Shown here piece by piece: positions 47,090 through 59,434 of a stretch of DNA of 64,000 nucleotides. Every line of letters starts with the position of its first letter. Within the stretch, counting starts at the first letter, position 1. The position numbers were made by a program, and so were the translations under genes. Under the pieces are notes generated by a model that was not told the DNA's origin, ran no database searches, and saw only the letters and a list, made by a program, of their open reading frames with translations. This DNA comes from Piliocolobus tephrosceles (lineage: Eukaryota > Chordata > Mammalia > Primates > Cercopithecidae), in NCBI RefSeq assembly GCF_002776525.5, contig NC_045443.1, forward strand, positions 62,375,019 through 62,439,018, read 5' to 3'.

Positions 47090-47383
47090 GCTGGGTGCAG
47101 TGGCTCACGCCTGTAATCCCAGCACTTTGGGAGGCCGAGGCTGGTGGATCAACTGAGGTCAGGAGTTTGAGACCAACCTGGCCATCATGTCGAAACCCAA
47201 TCTCTACCAAAAATACAAAAATTAGCCAGGTGTGGCGGTGGGCGTCTGTAATCCCAGCTACTCTGGAGGCTGAGGCTGAGGCAGGAGAATCGCTTGAATC
47301 TGAAATGCAGAGGTTGCAGTGAGCTGAGATCACACCACTGGACTCCAGCCTGGGTGACAGAGCGAGACTCCATCTCAAAAAAG
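47090..47383 (+). repeat. Alu, plus strand (AluS-like)
   Basis: Complete Alu with a 6-base internal duplication (GGCTGAGGCTGAGGC). Its 5' end lies about 96 bases from the 5' end of the inverted Alu at 46672-46993. Confidence 0.94.
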
Positions 47384-47420
47384 GGAAGGAAGGAAGGAAG
47401 GAAGGAAGGAAGAAAAGAAA
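47384..47420 (+). repeat. (GGAA)n microsatellite in an Alu tail
   Basis: About seven GGAA units followed by AAGAAAAGAAAG, grown from the A-tail of the Alu at 47090. Confidence 0.95.
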
Positions 47421-47431
47421 GAAAATATAGC

Positions 47432-47645
47432 AACTATGGGTTTTGCAGTCAGATAGCCCTGGGTTTGAGTTGATATGTCTACTTTCTGTTTGTCCTTAGT
47501 AAGGTATGTTATAACCTCTCCAAGCCTCAGTTTCTGTATCTGTAAAATGGGCATGACAGTCACTTTCTAGAATTATTGAGATGATTAAACGTATTTATGT
47601 GAAAGTGCCTAGACATGTGCCTGGCATGTAGAAGAACTCCAACTT
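47432..47645 (+). repeat. MIR SINE, plus strand
   Basis: TTGCAGTCAGATAGCCCTGG, CCTCAGTTTCTGTATCTGTA, AAATGGGCATGACAGTC and GTGCCTGGCATGTAGAAG are in MIR order. Confidence 0.9.
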
Positions 47646-47849
47646 TATTTTCTTTTTTATTTTCTTTCTTCATTTCCTACTTTAATCATTAAAAAAAAAG
47701 ATAAGGTGTGAGGAAAATACTGTTCCCAGGGAATTATTATAGAAAAATAATTACCAATAAAAGATTGCTACACACTAAATACTGGACCTGGCCATCTGTT
47801 AAAATACAATTTTAACCTCAGAATTCACTATAATTAAAATGAAGTAAGT

Positions 47850-47960
47850 GCTAATGGCTGTGATCCTTACAGCAGATCTTTGAGGGTGGCAACCCATAGT
47901 GAAGGTGACTTGCTTCAGGTCACGTGGCTGGGAAGCAGGCAGAGCCAGAAAGCAAACTCT
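47850..47960 (-). repeat. MIR SINE fragment, minus strand
   Basis: GTGACTTGCTTCAGGTCACG and TGGGAAGCAGGCAGAGCCAG match the reverse MIR 'gacttgcccaaggtcacacagc' region. Confidence 0.7.
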
Positions 47961-50900
47961 TGCTGTATGTTTATTTGTACTAATAGCAAGAGCTTCATAC
48001 TGGGGTTTCGAAACAATACTGGCCTTGAGGCAACAACATAGGACAAGCCTCGATATAAAAAGAGACTGGGCATATTTCAATAAATAAAATATCCTTGGAC
48101 TGAGTTCACGATGGATCTGATCTATCCCAAAGTTACTCTGTAGGGAACAGTATTGTGATTAGACACCAAAATGGCAATATTATCTCCTCAAATATGTACT
48201 TGTGTTACATGTGTATGCACACACACTCACTTGTGCCTTCAAAAGACGCTATTAAACATTTAAATATAGGGAAAAATATTTCCCAAACATACTTCTAAGC
48301 CAATTTAGAGGTCATTGAACAGATGTCATATAATACTAATGTTAAATTACCCTGTGTAATAAGAAAATTACAGTACCTGAGTGAAGACAGTAAAGGGATA
48401 CCATCCAATGAATTACTCTAGAATTTCAAAATGAAATGATTTTTTCAAGATTGACAGTGGCACCATATGACTTTAGAAAAGTGAGTCTGATAGGGAGAAG
48501 GGAAATCGGAGACAAAAGTGAAGCTTTTCTGTGTTTATATATGCCAATATTTGATTCTGATAATAGAAAGGCTAATGTAATGGTATAACTTTAAATTGTC
48601 CAGGAAGTATATTATTATTAAATGGTGTGGCAAGACACTTATTAAAATCTAACTTCTCATTGCATTGTTTAATGTAAAATCACAATGGTTGTTTCTAGTC
48701 TACATATATTTCCTTTCAGTATTAGATATACTTAAAAAACCTAATTATTTTGAGAATATAGTATAACCAAAGAGTGAAAACGTACAAAGTTTGACAACTT
48801 TAAATAATCACTAGTATTTCTTAAAGGAAAAACCTCACTTACAGTTAGGAAACAATATTTATACTTAAGGTTGAAAAGCCAGGATGTAGAAAATTTTTGC
48901 TAATTTGGAAGGTGACCTTTAAGTGCACCAAAACCAAATAATTTGTAGGCTATGACATAGGGCACATTCCTACAAAATTTGTGTGAATACTGCTTTAGTG
49001 GTTCTTGAAAGACAAACAAAGAAAGCTGGAATGAAATCTTTATTCTCCTCCCAAATAAGACGGAGACTAACGAAGGAGTACAGCAGCACTCTTTCAAGGC
49101 TTGCCATTAAAACGAGGTCTCTGTAGCACAGTTAATGAGATGTTTCATAGTGGAAAACAATCTGTTTTTAAGAATGTTTAGATCAAAAGTAATTTCTAAT
49201 CTATGAAATAAAGTCTCTTCAATACCCTTCATTCACTAGTAAAGCTTTTATGTTTGTATTATTTACTTCAATCAGATGTTTTCAATTTTACCTTTTTTTC
49301 TTGTACAAATACTTGACATGGTTCATCAATACTGACCAACAGTTTTATTCTTTCTTCAGAAAAGAGAGATTCATGAGAGAGGGAGAATGAAAAAGAGAGA
49401 AACATCTTTGCCTAAACGATTTGCAAGCATCTGTGCTTTAAGCTACTTTTTATGAACACTCCTTAGTAAATGACTCAAGGTAAAAAAGCAGAAAAGCATC
49501 CAATGTTAGGAAATTGCAATCCAATACCATGTAATTTAAACCTGCAGTTGCTTCTCTTGTACTAAATGGCATACAGATGGGTAGCTTAGTTCTCTCAACT
49601 TTGGGAACACAATTGATCTTTTTGTATGAATGAACATATATTAACAAAAATATTTTGGATAGAATTGTTTGATTTTAATTGTACATATTTTAATTATTTA
49701 TGGCATTGAAAAGAATAATTTTAACGAAGTCATTTTGTCATGTTAAGTTTGCAGTTAATGATTTTGTGACACTATTAACTAAGATACAACCCTTCCAACA
49801 AATAAATGAGAATAAAATCATTTTTAAGAAGTCTGTACTGAATTGAACAGAAACTCACCTATTGCTGTTGACTGATTATTTAAGAAAGGGCCACTTTGCA
49901 TTCAAGCTATTGAGAGGCTTGTTCTGATAGGACAGACATTTCTCAGGGAAACATTTCTACCTAACCCGTTGATAACAGCAAAAATACAAGTAGTAAGTAT
50001 TTGGATAAAGCGTAGGATAAGATGGGATCCAGTGAGATGAGAGATCAACATGCCATGAGTGACATGCCTGCTGTGCCTGTGGATCTTTCTAGGCCAGGGA
50101 AGGGCCGAAGTATTTGTGGAGGGTCAGCAGAGGTGCTGTCTGACAACCTGCAGGCCCACTCCAAGGTGTATCTTGCTCTTTGGCTCTGTCTTGCTTTTGC
50201 TGCCTCCATTTTCTCTTGTGGAGAATCAACCACTCTCTCTTGGTGGCCCTGATTCTGCAAGCTGATATCCTTCTTCAACCCCCCAGTCAGGGTAACCGGC
50301 TAGATAATGTTTTCCTAGTTTAAGGTCAGTGATCTCATACTATGACATTAGGTACCTTGAAAGTTAAAAAAGCGGGAAGCATTTCTACTCCTAAATCATA
50401 TTTCTTTATATTTCAAAAGAAGTTGCGTTTACTATTTGGGAAACTAAGCAAGCTTTCTTGTAGTAATTTCAAAACATGGCAAAAACTCTCCACATTTAGG
50501 ACCATCTGCAGGCTTCTTTCCCACTGTGATGGATGGCAAAGAAAAGCAATTTTACTGCAGTGAGTAATGGCTACCCTGTCCTGGAGTTATATTTCTTTTC
50601 AGTCATTTGCTCATGTAAAATAAAATACTACATATAAACAGGTGTTGTCTGAACATTTTACTGCAGGCTGTATAGGGTGAAATAAAAGCTGCCATTGTTA
50701 TCAGAATCACGTTAGAATTATTTCACCATTCAAATACAGTTAATCAGTGAAGTCTTCCTAGATGTACTTTGCAAAAAGAAAATGTAGGTTTCTAAAAATC
50801 GTCTTCACGTTTCCTTTTTTCTTTGTCTTTCTCCTTTTCTATTTTTCCCACTCTTTCTTTGGAATTTCTTGAATCTGCATTAGTGAAAGTGCCTTCTCCT

Positions 50901-51559
50901 ATAGTGTACTGAAAGTTTCTTGCTGCTCATTTAATATGGTAAGATACAGTCTTTGAAGAGATATACAGAATCTTTATATTTTGAAGGAGTGTACAGAATC
51001 TAGTGAAGTTTCTGATGCAATCATGGAGAACAGTAATTCCTGGTCATAGAAAAAAATATTTTTAGAGCTCATAAAATAGGATGGTAGTTAAATCATCCAC
51101 AATGGAAATTGAATTTTGATGGTTTCAGGCTATTCTACTAAGTTGCAAAATTATTGCAGACTTATGGTTTAACTTAATATGCCCATCATTTTATATATAC
51201 AGTGTAAATGTTTGTAAATTATGTTTTGAATTTATTTGGAACAAAAAGGGTTTCAGGATACTGGGAGATATAAAGCATGTATCTTGTGAATGATCAGTGA
51301 GTTTTTAGTATCACATGCTAGAGACTTTGGCTATAGCATATTGTCACTGCTCCAGTGGAATCATCTGAATCTTAAGAAACATTCTTTTTAAACTTAGAGA
51401 AATAATCAGCTGCAGTTCAGGTAAGCATTTCCAGTGCATTAGAGACTGGTCTGGTCATTGACAAGTGACTGCAGAAGCTGTGCTGTGGCGGCCAGCCAAA
51501 GCAATTATTTAGGATTCAAGCTAAAAAGCGTTCTTCTCCCATATCCTCTCTCTTTTCAG
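47961..51559. other. End of intron 2, no recognisable gene or repeat
   Basis: 3.6 kb with strikingly few recognisable repeats before exon 3. A patch of more balanced composition lies at 50020-50300, with overlapping frames of 68-77 residues on both strands; I recognise no domain. The acceptor region of exon 3 ends ATATCCTCTCTCTTTTCAG. Confidence 0.4.
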
Positions 51560-51668
51560 GGTCATGTAGGGATAAAAAGAACTGTAAGGTGGTCTTTTCC
51601 CAGCAGGAACTGAGGAAGCGGCTAACACCCCTGCAGTACCATGTCACTCAGGAGAAAGGGACCGAAAG
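51560..51668 (+). CDS. MSRB3: MSRB3 exon 3: start of the shared catalytic (SelR/MsrB) domain
   Basis: 109 bases between the acceptor CTCTTTTCAG and the donor AAAG/GTAAGG. It completes the split glycine codon from exon 2 and reads SCRDKKNCKVVFS... to ...HVTQEKGTE, then leaves AG for the next exon: residues 26 to 62 of isoform B. The LTPLQYHVTQEKGTE motif is the well-known opening of the MsrB fold. This exon is common to the ER and mitochondrial forms. It has no stop or frame break, and by memory the protein agrees with human MSRB3 throughout. The donor is strong, unlike that of exon 2. Confidence 0.96.
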
Positions 51669-53260
51669 GTAAGGTGAGCTTTAATAAAAAGTCATTAAAT
51701 AAGAGCTAGATTTCTTCTCCCCCCACCCCCTGCAATCCTCTTCCTTGCCAATTAATTTAAAGCATTCTATACTTACTTGCTAAAGTCTACAAATTAGTAT
51801 CCTTGAAAAGGTTAAAATGGTATTGTTTAGGTTAAGACTAAGTTTTATTTGTTCTTTTCTCCATTTAATGAACACTCCATATCTGATATAAAGTCACAAA
51901 GCTTTTGTTAAGGGCCTGTTTTTAGTTTACTACAAAATGTGTGGAAGTAATAGCGATTTAGGTACATTTTTTGGGAAGACATCACAGTAAGCAAAACCAT
52001 GAGGGACTTGGCACTATGCCAGGATGCTGAAATTTTGAAGGTGGCCATTGTAAGTATAGACATTTTGGCTGCAAAAAGAAGGTAGCATAATTTAGTTCTT
52101 TTCTACCCCACTCCAATTTCTTTTTGAAGCACATGTGGAGAAAGTATTTATTGGCTCATTTGTGGTTGGAATGTCAAAAATTTTCAATAACTGCCCTCAC
52201 ATGGCTTTGGTCCTTGGAAGTTCGCCCTAAGTCCTGAAAAAAGAGTTTGTTCACTTCCAAGACTGTTTTTAGTGAATAAAGCCTCTCTCAGCTGATTCTA
52301 GCTCAAAGGTAACTTGCCAAGGTCCAACGACTTTGTTGTCTAATTTATACCATGGAGCTTGGCATAAGACCGTAGCTTACCTCTGATCCAAATTTATTAA
52401 TGATGTAACTTCTTATTTTCATTCATGAACTGAAAGAGCTCTCTACTACACATAGGATCCCTGTTAACAGGCAACACTCTCTTCCTGTCACAGTATCTCC
52501 TGTTTACTGAATTTACCAAATGTTGACTCTCTGACGGAGTCCACCCTTAGCATACGATGAGCTAGCAGTGGACTTCAGTCTCAGCTTGCGAGGATTTCTA
52601 TCCATTCTGTTGTGTACATGACTAGCAAAATGATTTAATGCACACAAACAACCAGAGATTAGGTCATTCCTAAAAATTCTGTTTATAAAAAAATTGGACC
52701 TCATAAAGAGGGTGAAAGGATAATAAAAACAAGCTGCAGAGCACATAGACTTTTTGTTGGGCTAGCACAGCTGATTTGTATTAGCTGAATGACCTCCTAG
52801 CCTTTAAGATTGTTAACTTAGAAAAATATTCCCTTAAAGCTGCAATATTCCTTTTCAAACCAAAAAATAAGACTCCTTCCACTTGAAGTCTTGGACCCTT
52901 CTGCATTTTCTGGTATATACTCTTGCACCCTGTAAAGTAGCAAAATCTTATGTAATGTTCTTTCTGTGAATCTAAACTACAGGCTTTTTTTTAATAGAAA
53001 AAAAAAATCTTTTTCTAAGCATTATGTAACTAGATGGCTTTTTTAAATGTAACCTGCACTAGTTTGTAGTAGTTATATGCGCATTTTATTATATAGATTT
53101 GAAATGTATTAGTAAAGTTCAGATTTCCATATGTTTGGTTTGTTTTCATTCTAGGACAAAAAGACCTTGAAAGATTTGTTAGAGAAATATAGTTTAAGCA
53201 AATACATTCTGTAAGAAATAATGCTAACTTTAATTTTTTCCATGATCTATTATTTATCAG
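51669..53260. other. MSRB3: Intron 3 of MSRB3 (1592 bases)
   Basis: Short GT-AG intron. It starts GTAAGG and ends TTATTTATCAG. I saw no Alu, L1 or other assignable repeat in it, unlike the other introns; the frames on the minus strand at 52513-52746 and 53030-53281 are chance. Confidence 0.85.
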
Positions 53261-53338
53261 TGCCTTTGAAGGAGAGTACACACATCACAAAGATCCTGGA
53301 ATATATAAGTGTGTTGTTTGTGGAACTCCATTGTTTAA
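53261..53338 (+). CDS. MSRB3: MSRB3 exon 4: first zinc-binding CxxC
   Basis: 78 bases between acceptor TTATTTATCAG and donor GTAAGTATG. With the AG from exon 3 it completes a serine codon, then reads AFEGEYTHHKDPGIYK, CVVC, GTPLF, and leaves AA, which the next exon (outside the window) completes. The CVVC pair, codons at 53310-53312 and 53319-53321, is the first half of the structural zinc site of MsrB enzymes. The second of these cysteines is residue 89 of isoform A, the position altered in human DFNB74 deafness; here it is intact. The remaining zinc cysteines and the catalytic residue are downstream of the window. Confidence 0.96.
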
Positions 53339-54088
53339 GTAAGTATGTTGAAAACCTATAGGTATGGCTACATCACAGATGGCAGCAAACTAGTTATTGC
53401 TTGTTCGTCTTAGAATCTTTCCATTGCTGAATTTTCTTCTGTTTGTTTTTCTATTTCCATTTACCCCCAACGAAATAAAAGTAATTATTGATTTCATGGT
53501 AAATTACCAGTGTGACAGACTGGCTGATTTTGCACTACTTGGATCTTTAAAATATCCAACATTAACTTGTTCATATTAATAACCATGGTGCTAAGTAGAG
53601 CTATGAAAGGTATTTTGGCAAGCATAGAAATGTTTATGCATTTACTGATTTTTTAAACCTTCAAATGATGGCCTTAAATATTTATTGGAACATAATGAAA
53701 AGTTCTTCATGTATATCCTTCACATTGAATAATATCCACCAAGTAGATTATATTTTTGCAATGAAGGGAAATACCTGTATTGAATGTAACATGGGAACAT
53801 ATCTTTACATAGGTAAGCAAATTATGTAATATGAGGTTAACAGTTTTGCATAGATTCAAAATCTTTATTTTAAAGATCCCAACAGTTTACCATAAAATAG
53901 GCAGCACACTGGACTTTCTGACTAAAATAGTTCATTCAGATAGTATATTCTGGAGATTATGGATGTTATTCAAGAAAGGAAAATCTTTACCGAAAATTTA
54001 TTTATCTAGGTGGAGAAAATTCTAGAAGCCCTATACTTACCACGGGTTACTGATTTGGGGGAATAAAAAGGCAGAAACCTTAATTGGG
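53339..54088. other. Start of intron 4, no recognisable feature
   Basis: AT-rich sequence after the strong donor of exon 4. No gene or assignable repeat. Confidence 0.45.
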
Positions 54089-54101
54089 AGTAAATGTCAT
54101 T

Positions 54102-54400
54102 GGCCAGGTGTGGTGGCCCAGGCCTGTAATCCCAGCACTTTGGGAGGCCAAGGTGGGTGCATCACTTGAGGTCAGGAGTTCAAGATTAGCCTGGCCAACA
54201 AGATGAAACCTCATCTCTACTAAAAATACAAAAATTAGCCAGGCGTGGTGGTGTGTGCCTATAGTCCCAGCTACTCAGGAGGCTGAGGCAGGAGAATCAC
54301 TTGAACCCGGGAGGCGGAGGTTGCAGTCAGCCAAGACTACACCACTGCACTCAAGCCTGGGTAACAGAATAAGATTCCATCTCAAAAAAAAAAAAAAAAA
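54102..54400 (+). repeat. Alu, plus strand (AluS-like)
   Basis: Complete Alu with a perfect 13-base target-site duplication AGTAAATGTCATT (54089-54101 and 54400-54412). Confidence 0.95.
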
Positions 54401-54412
54401 GTAAATGTCATT

Positions 54413-55539
54413 TATTTAAAACAGAATTACAGAGTTTCTTAGGGGAAATAAATAAACAAAGATCTGATACTTATAGCTAAAACACACTTAATATCTCTCC
54501 ATAAATGTTTCTCTTTTAAAAAACCAGCATTTACCGATTTTCCAGAAATAACAGGAAACAGTGGTTTCCTTGAAATTAAAAAAAAAAAAAAAGATTTAAA
54601 ACGTTTCTTACATTGCACAAACCTTATTGAACATTAGCATTGGTTGAGAATCTGTTCTGAATTCTTATGTATTCCTCCTGTTAAAAAACCAACCCTTCAA
54701 ATTGTCACCCATTTCCTCTCAGAAAACACACTCCTTATATAATATTTCAACACCTTTAGCTTATGTCATAATAGTTGATATAACACTTAAGATAGTTTTT
54801 GCTGAGCCATGTTAAACTTGTTAATATCCCAAATGGTAAAAATTGGCCACATCCCCTTTACTTTTTGATTCAGATTCTCCATCTCCTTCCCTATCATGTG
54901 ATTCACTAAAGTATGGGATCTAAAGAAAACTTACTGTTTTAAATAAGAAACAGAACCACTGTAAATGAACAATTTAACCCATGTGAGATTTTTGAGTCAC
55001 AAATCCTAAAAGCAAGACCCTTATCCAAACATAGATGCTAGTGGGAGTCAGGTTTCACATTTGATGGGATATTGCCTCTATTTCATCTACTTCTATACTT
55101 ACAAGGAGAGCTTTTATTTTCCACATTTATAAGGAATGTGATTTAATACTTTTATTCTACTTTTTTCTAATTTTAATTGTTTGCTTCTTTTTACTTGTTT
55201 TCTTGTCTATTTTGGAAAAAAATTCCTTGCTGTATCCTTCATTGGAGAATATAGTTGAGTAGCTCATTGGTCTAGTGCCAACTTCTGTATGTGCATTTTC
55301 CTGAAACTGATATGTCTGAATGTCTGTGTTTGGCTGTGTCTTCCTCCCACCTCCTCTATCATAAACACCCTTCTCCCACTTCACAAGAGATGACATATCT
55401 TTCACCCAGGCCAAATCTTACCATGTATTGCCCTGGGGTACAATCTCCAGGGCATCAAACAAAATGACAGTTCGGGAACTTTAAAGAGACTCATTGAAAG
55501 CAAGGTTCAAAACGTGTTGGTAAAAAATAGTGAAGTTGG
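54413..55539. other. Intron 4, no recognisable feature
   Basis: AT-rich, with an A run of about 14 near 54578-54592. No gene. Confidence 0.4.
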
Positions 55540-55832
55540 GGCTGGGCGCGGTGGCTCAAGCCTGTAATCCCAGCACTTTGGGAGGCCAAGGTGGGCGGAT
55601 CATGATGTCAGGAGATCGAGACCATCCTGGCTAACATGGTGAAACCCTGTCTCTACTAAAAAATATAAAAAGTTAGCCAGGCGTGGTGGCGGGCGCCTGT
55701 AGTTCCAGCTACTTGGGAGGCAGAGGCAGGAGAATGGGGTGAACCCGGGAGGTGGAGGTTGCAGTGAGCTGAGATGGCGCCACTGCACTCCAGCCTGGGT
55801 AACAGAGCAAGACTCCGTGTCAAAAAAAAAAA
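55540..55832 (+). repeat. Alu, plus strand (AluY-like)
   Basis: GGCTGGGCGCGGTGGCTCAAGCC start and CAGGAGATCGAGACCATCCT indicate AluY ancestry. AGTGAAGT occurs on both sides (55529-55536 and 55833-55840). Confidence 0.94.
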
Positions 55833-56254
55833 AGTGAAGTCATATTTCACCTTGGCAAGGCTCCTGGCACAGCACAGTCCACCTCCCTGTCTGCCTGCTT
55901 GTCTGTCTCTCCATCTGCTGTCTGTCCATTCATTTTCTACTAGCCTACTTAAGTGAGAAGGCTCCCATGAATACATGTATTCATATCTTTTTTCAAATGA
56001 ACAAAAATGAAATAAATGGAAGTCTTTTTTTCAGACACGGAATACATCTGATTTGGTTGATTCATTTGACAGTGAGGACTGGCTTTGTAGATTATATGGA
56101 GGACTTCATCTGCTCAGTGATCTAAATATGTATCTCTAAGGTTTTGACAAATCTACATTTGAAGTATGTATAAAATACACAAAACACCAGAAAATTAATC
56201 TTCTGCAATTTAAAGAATTTCTGATAAGACATTTTAACTTAATTTAAAATGTAT
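55833..56254. other. Intron 4, no recognisable feature
   Basis: Short unique stretch between two Alus. CTGTCTGCCTGCTTGTCTGTCTC near 55889 is a small simple-sequence patch. Confidence 0.45.
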
Positions 56255-56564
56255 GAGCTGGGCGTGGTGGCTCACGCCTGTAATCCCAGCACTTTGGGAG
56301 GCTGAGGCAGGCAGATCACAAGGTCAGGAGATCGAGACCATCCTGGCTAACATGGTGAAACCCCATCTCTATGAAAAATACAAAAAATTAGCCGGGCACG
56401 GTGGCTGTCACCTGTAGTCCCAGCTACTTGGGAGGCTGAGGCAGGAGAATGGCATGAACTCGGGAGGTGGAGCTTGCAGTGAGCCGAGATGGTGCCACTG
56501 CACTCCAGCCTGGGTGACAGAGCAAGACTCCATCTCAAAAAAAAAAAAAAAAAAAAAAAAAAAA
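56255..56564 (+). repeat. Alu, plus strand (AluY-like)
   Basis: Complete element with GGAGATCGAGACCATCCTGG, GGAGCTTGCAGTGAGCCGAG and an A-tail of about 28. Confidence 0.95.
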
Positions 56565-56569
56565 GGTAC

Positions 56570-57480
56570 GAGGAAGTATCAGTCAGCACCCAGTCAGGAC
56601 ACAGAATACACAGTATTTTGAATAGTAAGGTTTACAGAATTATGAACTGTAAGAGAGGATTGTGGTAATAAGGTGTTGGGTAGTAAGAAATGAAGAGAAA
56701 TTCTAAAGAATACAGAAATAGCAGATATAAGAAACAATCATGACTCCTAGGACTGAGATAGACAGCCAAAGAAATCCTCTGCACCCCTCCGTACACACAG
56801 GGCTGAGGACTAGACCTTGTTGGAGAGGGCATGGCTGTAGCCACTAAACATCAGAGAAGTTGTTATGGTGCCATGATGGTGCAACTTGCTGGAGCTTTCC
56901 TGAAATCTGAAATTTGCTGGAAATTTACCCTCTGGGAAGCTGGGGAAAGCAGTTTGTAGGGTGTCTCAGTGGAGACACTCCACTACCAAACCATCTGAGT
57001 GGAGTGCCAGGGGAAGCTGCTGGCCGCTGACTGCTGCTCATCGCTGTGCACAGAGAGCAGCACCTGGCGCTGAAGAAGCCACTCATGTAGCTGGGAAGCA
57101 GAGTATGCTACCTAAGCTGGAGGCAGAAGGAGCTGTGTGCTCTGTAGGAGTTGGTTGCAGGAAAAGCTGCATACACGGGAGAAGATGGGTGCAGGAGAAT
57201 CCAGTCACGTAACAGGAGTCTGGCACTAGAGAAGCTGCCCTCATTGCAAAAGCCTGGAAGCAGAGAAACTGCATGGGCTGTAGGATCTGGATGTGAAAGA
57301 TGCTGCAAGCGCTGGTGGAGCTTGTTAAGCAAGCATCCCGAAACCAGAAAGGAAAGGCCTTTTCCTCCTGGAGTCTGCCTCCTGTGCCCTCAGCTGGCGA
57401 AGTTAAACATCATGCTGGCTGACAAAGAAAAAAATATTTAAAGGGCCCAGCCCCATTTTAGCAGAGCAGGCAAAGAAGAT
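56570..57480. repeat. Old interspersed repeat with degenerate internal repeats, unassigned
   Basis: Starts with AGTATCAGTCAGCACCCAGT, a word I recognise from a dispersed repeat family I cannot name. From 56950 to 57400 it becomes richer in G+C, and irregular units recur around GAAGCTGC / AAAGCTGC / GAAACTGC and GGAAGCAGAG, spaced roughly 50-60 bases. Frames of 63-96 residues on both strands follow from this composition. No gene is supported. Confidence 0.45.
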
Positions 57481-58499
57481 GGATTTAGAGGTGAGAGGCT
57501 CTAACTTTATTTAATAACTGGCACAAAAAGTCTATTTTTTTATATCAAAATTCTTTTAGGGGTTCATGAGCAAAAGTTTCAAAACCACTCACTAGTCTGG
57601 TAAATTAATGTTGTCACTATCAGGGGCCCTGTAGGTAATTGGTTTTATGCTTTGAACAAAAGTGTAGGAAACAACTGAAGTGTGTGTGTGTGTAAAGTGT
57701 GTGGAGTTTCTGTTTGTTAGAAAGGAGTGAGGGTAGAAAACTAGACAGAGCAGATTAACTAGAAGAACGGTATGACAAATAATAGTGGGCGGGAAATAGA
57801 TAAGAGAGAAGAAATAAGAAGAGTGCTGAATATAAAGTATCTAGTCATTGTGAAAAGATCGTTTCCCCCACTGCTATTTCTGTTATTTTATTCACACTTA
57901 AAGTGTATGTGTGTGTGCATGCACGTACGAGCATAATCCTCATCATTTACTTGACTGCTGTGCGTATTTCACTTCCTCACAAAAAAGGCTATTCAATTAT
58001 TCTCATTTCATTTTCAAACTTGTACTCTACTTTCCCTCTCTGAACAATATACTGCTTTCTTACTGCTTACCAAGTACAAGAACCTCATTCACAACCTTCT
58101 TATAAACCAAATGTATAATTTATTCCATGGTTCACATTTTCTTCACATTCACAAATTTTACCAAGCTAGTTTATTTCTCATACAGTACTAATGACTTTCA
58201 GTTAGTAAATTAACTGACAGAAGTAAGAATGTTTTCTCCTCTGGTTATTTGAACTTTTAAAACTTCATTAACTGAATTTATTGCACATTAGATAAACCAA
58301 AGAAAGCACTGGGAAAATAATTCAGAAAGTATTTTTGACCATTTATATTTTGCTTTGATTGACACTTTCCTAGGTATTGTAGAATAAATAAAATAAATTT
58401 ATGAAATTTTTTTTTTCCTCAACATACTTACTTTTTTGGCATAGTAAGAAAAACACGACAAACCATTATGAAATATGACAAAATAATGCTAGTGTCTCT
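57481..58499. other. Intron 4, no recognisable feature
   Basis: AT-rich with short TG repeats near 57681-57694 and 57905-57918. No gene. Confidence 0.4.
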
Positions 58500-58830
58500 C
58501 TGAATGTGCCTGTTTGAAGTGCTTTTATATGTAATAGGAAGGAATATGACTACATCAAAGTCAGGCAAGATTTCATGGAAGAGATGAGAACACACTTTAC
58601 CAGGCCAAGAGAGGGGTTCAGTTTTTCCCAGTTGGAGGATGCCTAGTAGAGAATGCCATATGAAAAGAGGTATCAGAGACAGGATCAAAAGTGGATTTTC
58701 CAAGGGTATGGAACACTAACTAGTCCAATAGGAGTGGGCAAGTGGGTTATGTTGGGAGTAATGGGAGATATGGCTGGGGAGTTACAGGGGACCAATTAAG
58801 GAAGTCCTTGGATGCCAGAGAAGGCATCTA
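58500..58830 (-). repeat. Probable L2 fragment, minus strand
   Basis: A/G-rich text (GGCAAGATTTCATGGAAGAG, TTGGAGGATGCCTAGTAGAG) resembles reverse L2. Diverged. Confidence 0.4.
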
Positions 58831-58849
58831 AATTCCTACTAGAAATCTT

Positions 58850-59110
58850 TTAAGCCTTGGAATCTTTTCCTCCATAAAGCCCTATCTGATCCTTCTAGTG
58901 CGAACTTGGGTATCCCTCATCTCTGCTCCATAGCACTTTGAATGCACTTCCATCATTGCAATTTCTACTTTGTTTTATAATTATCTGCCTATGTGCTTGT
59001 CTGCCCTCTAGGAGTGAATTTCACAATGGCAAGGCCATACCTCAGTCATATGTATGTTTATAGCCCCTGGCTACATAGTAATCACCAAATACTTAGCTGT
59101 TGATCACATG
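58850..59110 (+). repeat. L2 LINE 3' end
   Basis: CCATAAAGCCCTATCTGATC, TAGCACTTTGAATGCACTTC and TTATCTGCCTATGTGCTTGT, GTCTGCCCTCTAGGAGTGAA are L2 3'-end text in order. Confidence 0.85.
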
Positions 59111-59434
59111 CATACCTGAACTTTGTTAGATAGATAGTGAAGAAATTTTGAATAAGGTAATAGCATGATGAAAATGAGATGTAAGCCATAACAGTGCAGA
59201 AGATAGATTCTGGGAGTGAAAAAAGACGGAAATAGGGATATTAATTAACAGCCTCAGTGGAAACTCTTTCCTTGTTAGCTGATAAACTTCAACACTATGC
59301 ATGTCCAATCAACTTCTGATAATTTTGTTTGAGACCTTGAAGAACCACATAGGACATTTTAATATTTTGTATACACTTATTCAGCAGGCTTTGCACTAAT
59401 AGCTCATTTTCTATAGATTCACTAATGATAATCA

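Noticed and set aside
53261..53342. Exon 4 ending at AAG (53339) instead of 53338
   Set aside because: That would leave an intron beginning TA. Ending at 53338 gives a GT start with the strong donor GTAAGT, and lets the next exon supply the last base of the lysine codon.
57083..57441. Frames of 63-96 residues on both strands as a small gene
   Set aside because: They lie in an old repeat with degenerate internal units, overlap on opposite strands, and no splice or promoter context is seen.
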